This document shows, one piece after another, positions 56,919 to 64,000 of a stretch of 64,000 nucleotides of DNA. Numbering within the stretch: position 1 is the first letter of the stretch; the number at the start of each line of letters is the position of its first letter. The DNA lies in NCBI RefSeq assembly GCF_016808095.1, contig NC_068973.1, forward strand, positions 36,264,077-36,328,076, written 5' to 3'. The notes beneath the pieces are model-generated. The model was not told the origin of the DNA, made no database searches, and saw only the letters and a program-made list of their open reading frames with translations. The DNA comes from Vigna angularis (Eukaryota; Streptophyta; Magnoliopsida; Fabales; Fabaceae). The translations under genes and the position numbers were made by a program.

Positions 56919-57108
56919 GGATAATGATACTTTGACAATATTTTTTTGACAACATTTTAACACCATCTACGTGTTATTCTGTGATTGGTATATGTTAGTG
57001 TTTATAATTATTATTATTGAGTATGTAGTAATTTTGAACCAATCACAAAATGACAAGTAAATGATGTTAAAATGTTGTCAAAAAGATGTTGTTAAAGTAT
57101 CATTATCC
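56919..57108. mobile_element. 190-bp MITE with ~70-bp terminal inverted repeats and 9-bp target duplication
   Basis: The left end reads GGATAATGATACTTT and the right end is its inverse complement (aaagtatcattatcc). The inverted arms run about 70 bp each, through ttgacaacattttaaca and ctgtgattggt / accaatcac, and enclose a short AT-rich centre. The flanks tatttggac (56910-56918) and tattttgac (57109-57117) form a 9-bp target duplication with one mismatch. Long inverted repeats and a 9-bp duplication indicate a Mutator-type non-autonomous element. Confidence 0.9.
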
Positions 57109-60100
57109 TATTTTGACTAGTGTCAAAATTTGTAATTTCTTTTATACTTGACTTAAACTTGTAATGGACCATTTGACATTCCTCTTTAATCATCATCCTC
57201 AAGTATATAGTATAAACTTTGTAAAGTAATCCATGGTAATTAATTTATTTTTTCTTAGGTCTTCTTTATTTTAAAAAAATTAAATAAAAAACCTAAATTC
57301 GTTAAAAAATATATATTTAATAATGAAATATTTTAAAATAGAGTAGTTAATTTTTCTGACGTCGTTAAATCTTCAACGACTTCAATTTTATGATCAAGCA
57401 TTTTAATTAGAGTTAACAAATGTTCAATGAAAACATTTTAACCGAAACTGTATCGAAATAAACTTTTTTTCTAAGCTTAATTTCGTGTACAGAGTCTGTA
57501 GAAATACAACTAGCTAGACAATAACGCAGTAAATACAAATGTCATTATTGAGACTAATCGCAATTAATTGCATATATCTGTCAAAATGGACTCCTAATCC
57601 ATTTTAAGTATTATTATTTTAGATTTTCTCCGGACACATCTCTCTCTCTCTCTCTCCAAACATACACTCCCTGAATTCTCTTTCCATGTTTCTCTCCAAA
57701 TATATACACATCATAATCAACTTAAAATTAAATTGTTTTTTATAATAATAATAACAATAATAATAATAATAATTAAATAAATATAATATGTTAGAATAAA
57801 AATATCATTATATTTCATTCTTAACATGCAAAAATAAGTATAAAAATATAAATTAAACATATTATGATACTTGTTGTTTAGGTTTGTAGGTCGATGTCAA
57901 CTCTTCTTTTTATTTTCACTTTAAGCAAAGATCAATTTTTATTTTATTTTACACTCACTGGGGTCTGATCGAGTAAGAGAGTTACATATAAAAAATACTC
58001 AAAGTTAATGAAAATTTGACAATACGCAAAATGAGCATAATCAATTTATTATAATATCTCAAATTTGTATTTCAGTATGAATTTTAGATTAATACCTTCT
58101 TACTTACTACTCAAATGATAATAATTTTGTTTAACATAATATATAATTATTTTAAATTAGATATAAAAATATAAATTAGTATAAATAATTGAGTTATATA
58201 TTTTATAATTAGTAATCATTAATTATAAAATAATTTACTTTAATTTCTAAACTTATAAACACGTCTTTATAATCATTTTAGTTTAACTTTAAAAGATTAA
58301 ATTACTGATTCACAGCAGTTTTTATGGAGGTTCTGAAAATGTGGAATTTAATGTAGTTTCTAAGGTAATAATAATAACTGCTCCCGATGAGACCGTCAAA
58401 CTAAACAATGTGACGTGATTTTCTTATTTATGCGGTACGGCATGTTTGCATGTTTGCCCATTCCTGAAAAATCTCAACTAATTCCATTTTTATTATTTCA
58501 CTCAATTTGACTATTCTTTAGGTTGTGCTATACGTCACCTTACAGCAATTAAAGGAGAAGAATAATATCTACATTTACTTCTTAATAAAATAGATAAATA
58601 TTCGCAGTATTTTTGCAAATAATATTAGATAAATATTTTTAATAGATATTATTGTGTAATGGATATTATTATTTTTATTATTTCCTGTTGGTCGGATAAG
58701 TATTTAATATAAAAATAATATAGATTTTTTAATGTTAAATATTAAAAAAATAATTATAATTGTATAAATATTAAATAATTATAAAATAAAAGTAATCATA
58801 TTTGAATTTAGAAATAAGTTACAAAAATAAGAAAAAAAAGTTAATATATGTTTGTTAAATTACTTTATATTTTAATAATTTAAATCAACGGAAAAATATG
58901 AGAAGAGAACAAGTATTAGAATGAGAATCTAATGAACATATATAACTTAACATATAAATATTATCTATATCCTATTAATATATAAATTTCTTGTTAAAAT
59001 TGAGATAAGTTAAACAATACATATTCATTTTTCATCTTCATTCATAACCGAAGATTTCTTACCATCCCTAGTTCTTATCTATAACTTAGAAATATATATA
59101 ATTTAAGGTTTTAAATTTTAAGTTAAAATAACATAGTTAAATTTACTGTAATAAAGATATCGAGCAAAATATTCTATATCAGATCTTGGAAACTAGCTAT
59201 GATACAATATCTTCAATTATTTTAATTTTAAAAAAGAACTTTAAAAATTAAAAATACAAATACATCACTATGTTTATATTTAAAAAAGATTTATGTTCCA
59301 TAGAAAAAAATTATGTAATAAATTTTGACTGTTTTTCACAAATTTTAATTCTAAAAAGTTTGGTAATGATTGAATGAAATTATTTATTTTGAAAAGTTTT
59401 CACTCTGTCAATGGTGTTTTTCTTTTCTTTTGTTTCTTTCTCTTTTATTTTTTCTCGATAAAAAGTAAAGTGTAAAACGTTGGAAGAGAAGGAATGATAT
59501 AGAAAAATGATACTTTTGACACATTAAATTTTTTTATTTATTTAAAATTATTCTCTTTTATTTTTTATTTTTAATAAATATAAAATTTAATATTTTATAA
59601 TTATTTTACTCTTAAACTTAATAATATGACACCCTACTATTATTCAGTTATATAATTGAATTGTTCATACATATAGTAGAAAAATGAATGTTTGGAATTT
59701 TATCCAGAATGCAGAAGCGGGGCCCGAAATATTTATTGAGCAACTAAAAGAATAATAAAAGTCAAGCGAAGGAATGGATCATTAAAGCAAAAGTCATAAT
59801 TTAATTACCATTACATCACATTCACAATAATTTTAGAATAACTAATATTTTTTATAGAGTTAAACATATGTGTCTTATCAATTAAAAACGTATAATCAAT
59901 CCTTAAAAAACGTAATTTATATAACTTTTAATCAGTACTTGTTAAAAATGTAATATACTTTCAAATTATCATGTCTATTATTGAACTTATATCCTATCTT
60001 CTCAATTCATGTCCTATTTTTAAATGCATAAAATTAATAATAAATATTATGTTTTCCTTTCTAAATTTCGATCCCAAACAACATTATATTTTAAAAATAC

Positions 60101-60200
60101 TATATATATGAATTGTATTATTGATTTTTAGTATAAAACAATGTATATGAGATGAAGGTAAGGGAACAACAAGAATCGTTGCGAAATCAAAAGAAATCAA
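57109..60200. other. AT-rich intergenic DNA
   Basis: Holds a TAA run (57742-57773) and a short ct run at 57640-57655. No gene recognised. aaaatgatacttttgacaca near 59504 resembles the end of the MITE at 56919 but no second inverted end was found. Confidence 0.55.
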
Positions 60201-60260
60201 GTATACTTATTTTTGTGCAGGTGTTTGAAAGTATACTTATTTTTATGCAGGTGTTTGAAA
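60201..60260. repeat. 30-bp tandem duplication abutting the copia LTR
   Basis: Units 60201-60230 and 60231-60260 (start gtatacttattttt, end gcaggtgtttgaaa) differ at one base. The second unit ends exactly where the LTR begins (TGTTAG at 60261). Confidence 0.9.
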
Positions 60261-60619
60261 TGTTAGTTGTTTTTATTAGTGAGAAGGGCAGAAATGAGAA
60301 AACATAAATGAAAGGGGTAAAAGAGAGAAAGCACACGTTCAGATTAGGATTAAGTGATAATCCTACATAGCAAGAGAGAGAAAGCGAGATTCAGAGTTTG
60401 CTAGAGAGAGAGGGAGCACCGAGAATGGAGGAGCTCTGCTAGGGTTTTAACCCTCACTCACAGAACGAGAGATGAAGAAGATGGTAATCATAGTAGAGAG
60501 AAAAACAGAAAGAATGCACACACAAGGTACTGAGTAAGTAATTTGTATATTCTGATTTTTCTGCTTTTATAGTAGTTGAGATACACTGAATCTGTTTTCT
60601 ATTTTTGTTTATTCTAACA
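60261..60619 (-). repeat. 3' LTR of the copia element (359 bp)
   Basis: Bounded by TGTTAG (60261) and CTAACA (60619), a perfect 6-bp inverted pair with TG...CA ends, as expected for an LTR. The PPT lies immediately inside. The 5' LTR is not in the window, so age cannot be estimated from LTR divergence here. Confidence 0.85.
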
Positions 60620-60631
60620 CTCCTCCTAAAC
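60620..60631 (-). other. Polypurine tract next to the 3' LTR
   Basis: Minus strand reads GTTTAGGAGGAG directly before the LTR start TGTTAG. This is the primer site for plus-strand synthesis in LTR retrotransposons. Confidence 0.75.
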
Positions 60632-60904
60632 AAAAATCTTTAATCGAACGAAAACACGATTTTTCTGAAGAAAAGCACTCTTTTCACCGATTGAATCGGT
60701 GAGATTTCTTCTCTTTCGATTCTGGACCTTCTGGACCGATTTTAATTGGTACAAACACTTCCTCCTTAGCATACGAGCACTTTCCTCCGATTAGAATCGG
60801 AGAAAGCTCTCTCTAGATCGATCTCCTCCTCTCCGGCAGAAACCCTAGGTTTTCGCCCTCCTTCTGGTGCGATCTTCACTGATCTCAGCTCGCACCATTC
60901 CAAT

Positions 60905-61290
60905 CTACTTTCTGAGTGACTGAAATCGTTCACCTTTAAGCGCTTTGGTGAGTATATCTGCTAGTTGGTCTTCGGATCTGCAGTGTACAACCTCCAGTCT
61001 CCCACTACTGACCTGTTCTCTGATGTAGTGAAATCGGGTCTCAATGTGCTTGCTCCTACCGTGAGATGCAAGATGCTTAGCAAGATCTATGGCTAACTTA
61101 TTGTCAACAAGTAGCCTCACTCTTCCAGTTAGCTCAACTTTCAACCCTTCTAATAGGAATCCCAGCCAAGTTGCTTGACAAGTAGCTTCACAGGCAGTTA
61201 TGTATTCTGCCTCACATGATGACAAGGCAACCACTGGTTCCTTTCTTGAACTCCAGGAAATTGGAGTTCCTCCCATGAAAAAAATATATC
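60905..61290 (-). pseudogene. Copia RNase H domain (frame-shifted from RT)
   Basis: Degrades RNA in the RNA-DNA hybrid during element replication. Visible: SSCEAEY near the start, LLVDNKLAIDLA, HGRSKHIETRFHYIRE and the closing ADILTKAL. It lies in a different frame from the RT ORF (61198-62406); a 1-bp-type indel around 61300 separates them, so the fusion polyprotein is broken. Stop at 60905-60907. Confidence 0.9.
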
Positions 61291-62412
61291 TAGCCGTGCT
61301 TTTTCTGTCTGCTTATCACCACACCAGTCTGCATCTGAGTAAGAAGTGATTTGCACTTCTTCTCCAGTCTCTCCTCTTCTCAGTAGTATTCCATAGGAGT
61401 GAGTGCCCTGCAAGTATCTTAGAATGCGTTTGACAGCATTCAAGTGTGACATTCTGGGGCATTCCATGTACCTACTCACCACTCCAACACTGTAACTCAA
61501 GTCAGGTCTTGTGTTACAGAGGTATCTCAAACTCCCAACAATACTTCTGTAAGCTGTTGGATCTACAGCTTCTTCATCGGGTTCCTTCTCAAGTCTCAGT
61601 CCCACTTCAGCTGGGGTATTAGCAGCATTACAATCCATCATTTCAAACTTCTTTAGTAGATCTAGAACATATCTGGACTGGTGCATCACAATTCCACTCT
61701 CAGTCTCAGTAAATTCTATTCCAAGGAAATAGCTGAGCTTTCCCAAGTCACTCATTTCAAATTCACTCAACATTTGAAGTTTGAATTCTGAAATCAGTTC
61801 CTCACAGCTCCCAGTGACTAATAGGTCATCAACATATAGGCATACTATTAGCTTCTCTGGTCTGCCACTGTGTTGGCAGCACTTCACATACAACCCGTGT
61901 TCTGAAACACATTTCTCAAAGCCAATGTTGCTCATGAACCCATCAATTCTCTGGTTCCAAGCTCTTGGAGCCTGTTTAAGCCCATAAAGAGCCTTTCTCA
62001 GCCTGCACACCTTGTCCTGCTGCCCTTTAACCTCAAATCCCAGTGGATGTACAACATATACTTCCTCTTCCAGCCTTCCATTTAGGAAAGTTGACTTCAC
62101 ATCCAACTGGTGTAATGACCAGTGAAATTTAGTAGCTAGTGACACCACCAACCTGATTGTCTCTACCCTGGCTACAGGAGCAAATACTTCTCCATAATCA
62201 ACTCCAGCCTTTTGTAGAAAATCCTTAGCAACCAGCCTTGTCTTGTGCCTTACAACCACACCTTGTGGGTTTATTTTTGACTTATAAACCCACTTTAATG
62301 CTATGGGCCTCTTGTTAGAGGGCAGATCAACCAACTCCCAGGTCTGATTCCTCTCTATAGAGTCAATCTCTTCCTGCATTGCCTTATACCACCTTTCATC
62401 TTTCACAGCTTC
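61291..62412 (-). pseudogene. Copia reverse transcriptase domain
   Basis: Begins WYKAMQEEIDSIERNQTWELV, then LKWVYKSK, LVAKDF, DYGEVFAPVAR, LDVKSTFLNG, LYGLKQAPRAW and the catalytic YVDDLLVTG near residue 190 of the ORF, followed by SYFLGIEF and SDADWCGD. Canonical copies have Ala where this has Thr in DVKSxFLNG. Its frame differs from the integrase frame upstream (break near 62410) and from RNase H downstream (break near 61300). Confidence 0.93.
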
Positions 62413-63569
62413 ATCAAATTCAACTGTTCAGCCTCTACTATTAAGGCAAAGTGGACAAAGTTGCTTTCTGATGTGAGTGTTGCCTCATAGGATAAGTCAT
62501 AGTCTCTTAGATGTGCTGGTAGTTGTGTAACTCTTGATGACCTTCTACTGTGGTCATCCCTTTTGTCCTTCTCTATCTCCTCTCCAACAATAGCATCTTC
62601 CAGATTAATGGTTGATGGTTCCTGCTCACCTGTTTCCCACTGCCATACTCCAGCCTCATCCACCACAACATCTTTGCTGATGCAAACTGTTCCTACTATA
62701 GGATCATACGGTTTGTAACCTCCAGTGGCATTGTAACCTACCAAAATCAGTGGCACTCCCTTGTCATCCAATTTCTTTCTCAACTGGTCAGGTACATGCT
62801 TATAGCATATAGAGCCAAAAATTTTCAGATGCTTAACATCTGGTTTCACCCCTGTCCATGCTTCCTCAGGTGTCAACCCATTCAGTCTCTTTGTTGGAGA
62901 CAGATTCAGAACATATGTGGCTGTCAACACAACCTCACCCCACAGGAAATTAGGCAGCCCTTTACTCTTCAGCATGCATCTAACCATATTTAATACGGTT
63001 CTGTTCTTCCTCTCTGCTGCCCCATTGTGCTGTGGTGTATAAGGAGGGGTAACTTCATGCATTATCCCTTCCTTTTCACACAACTCTTTAAACTCAGTGG
63101 AGGTATATTCTCCTCCTCCATCTGTCCGCAGCACTTTAATCTTCCTCTCACACTGTCTCTCAACAAGACATTTAAAATTTTCAAATGTCTGCAGCACCTC
63201 CCCCTTTCTCCTGATAAGGTAGACCCAACATCTCCTGGTCCTGTCATCAATAAACAGTAGAAAATACCTGTTGCCTCCAGGTGTTTCTACTTGTATAGGG
63301 CCACACACATCTGAGTACACCACCCCTAATTTTTCTGTTGACTTCTGGGGTAAGATCTTCTGAAAACTGCCCCTGGTCTGCTTGCATTGGACACACTCCT
63401 TGCACACTGTTTCTGGAATTTCCACCTTAGGCAAGCTACTCACCATATTTTTCTGGCTTAACAGTGATAAATCCCTGAAATTTAGGTGTCCAAATCTGAG
63501 ATGCCACAACCATTCCTCTTTATTTTCTGTTGCAGTAAAACATTGATGTTTTACTGCACTCATTACCAC
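62413..63569 (-). pseudogene. Copia GAG-pre-integrase and integrase domains
   Basis: Zinc-binding HHCC start: WHLRFGHLNFRDLSLL, then CKECVQCK. The integrase core shows YSDVCGP, LRTDGGGEY and PQHNGAAERKNRTVLNMVR, i.e. the D,D,E triad. The C-terminal part has KIFGSICYKHVP. It is separated from protease by an in-frame TAG (63600-63602) and runs into a stop at 62403 through a frameshift just upstream. Confidence 0.93.
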
Positions 63570-63599
63570 CCGAAAGGTCCTGTTTTGTGACAGCTGAGC

Positions 63600-63953
63600 C
63601 TACACAATCATCTTCTTATGTTGATTGAAAATGCTGAGACAGTTGTTCTCCATTTTCATCACATATCCCTTCTGTAATAGCTGTCCCAAACTCAGTAGAT
63701 TTGTTTTCAGTCCTGGTACATATAGTACCTCCTCAATTATCACCTCTTTGCCCTCTGCATCTCTCAGAACAACTCTCCCAGACCCTTCTGCAGTCAGACT
63801 TCTGTCATCTGCAAACCGGATCTTCCCTTGTACAGCTCCCTGCATCCTCACAAACCAGTCCTTCCTCCCTGTCATATGAGTGGAACAGCCAGAATCCAAG
63901 TACCATGTTGTGCTCTCTGGCTGTTCCTCTCCTATGTTGGCCATCAACATCAC
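63600..63953 (-). pseudogene. Copia aspartic protease region
   Basis: WYLDSGCSTHMTG carries the catalytic Asp in the DSG form used by copia proteases; LKTNLLSLGQL follows, the usual sequence before the pre-integrase domain. The frame continues upstream but meets an in-frame TAG at 63978-63980, and ends at TAG 63600-63602, after which the same frame continues into integrase. Confidence 0.9.
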
Positions 63954-64000
63954 AACCTCTGAATCTGACTCATCCTCCTAGGCCAGATTAACCCTCTTTT

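Larger units (their letters stand above)
60261..64000 (-). mobile_element. Ty1/copia LTR retrotransposon, 3' part, degenerate, continues past the window
   Basis: On the minus strand from 64000 downward: protease, integrase, reverse transcriptase, RNase H, polypurine tract, 3' LTR. Protease-integrase-RT-RNase H is the Ty1/copia order. The gag region, primer-binding site and 5' LTR lie outside. Coding is broken by in-frame TAG codons at 63978-63980 and 63600-63602, a frameshift near 62410 and another near 61300, so this copy is non-autonomous. The copia lineage was not determined. Confidence 0.95.

Noticed and set aside
62796..63991. Plus-strand ORFs within the copia element
   Set aside because: All are antisense shadows of the integrase and protease frames.

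Overview
The window is AT-rich nuclear DNA from a flowering plant, a dicot and most likely a legume (Phaseoleae such as Vigna or Phaseolus). That placement is an inference from gene structure, the family of AT-rich intergenic repeats and the look of the transposon debris; no marker proves the species. Gene density is low. Four protein genes can be reconstructed with complete exon chains: (1) on the minus strand at 11.1-17.2 kb, a UAP56-type DEAD-box RNA helicase (427 aa, 11 coding exons, 5'UTR intron); (2) on the plus strand at 23.6-24.7 kb, a BSD2-like chloroplast DnaJ-type zinc-finger protein (131 aa, 5 exons); (3) on the plus strand at 34.3-38.3 kb, RNA-dependent RNA polymerase 6 (1204 aa, 2 coding exons, probable 5'UTR intron); (4) on the minus strand at 50.7-51.4 kb, a SHINE/WIN1-clade AP2/ERF factor (199 aa, 2 exons).

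Layout: 1-10.9 kb is AT-rich intergenic sequence with tandem duplications, a 68-bp (AT)n tract and no recognised gene. 11.1-17.2 kb is UAP56. 17.3-23.6 kb carries two diverged LTR-like fragments, a 170-bp tandem duplication and a GC-richer LTR-type patch. After the BSD2-like gene come an unrecognised ORF carrying a perfect 88-bp tandem duplication, a possible snRNA-type promoter with two hairpins, and a CACTA-like element with AGACGTCT-type subterminal repeats (27.3-28.3 kb). 29.3-31.4 kb looks like an LTR remnant. RDR6 follows. 40.9-45.2 kb is a transposon nest: two diverged copies of a ~350-bp direct repeat enclosing a decayed Mutator-like (MULE) gene, MULE termini and ACCGAAC-rich LTR-like sequence. 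51.5-60.2 kb is AT-rich and contains a clean 190-bp Mutator-type MITE with a 9-bp target duplication. The right edge (60.26 to beyond 64.0 kb) is a minus-strand Ty1/copia retrotransposon: its 3' LTR, polypurine tract, RNase H, reverse transcriptase, integrase and protease are present, broken by two frameshifts and two in-frame TAG codons.

The genes are independent transcription units. One functional link can be drawn from general knowledge: UAP56 belongs to the TREX mRNA-export machinery, THO/TREX has been tied to trans-acting siRNA production, and RDR6 makes the double-stranded RNA for those siRNAs. Their proximity here may be coincidence. I found no convincing novel multi-gene system. The strongest unusual items are the GC-AG intron and 11-nt last coding exon of UAP56, the recent 88-bp duplication, the possible small-RNA unit near 26.3 kb, the intact MITE and the 30-bp duplication abutting the copia LTR.
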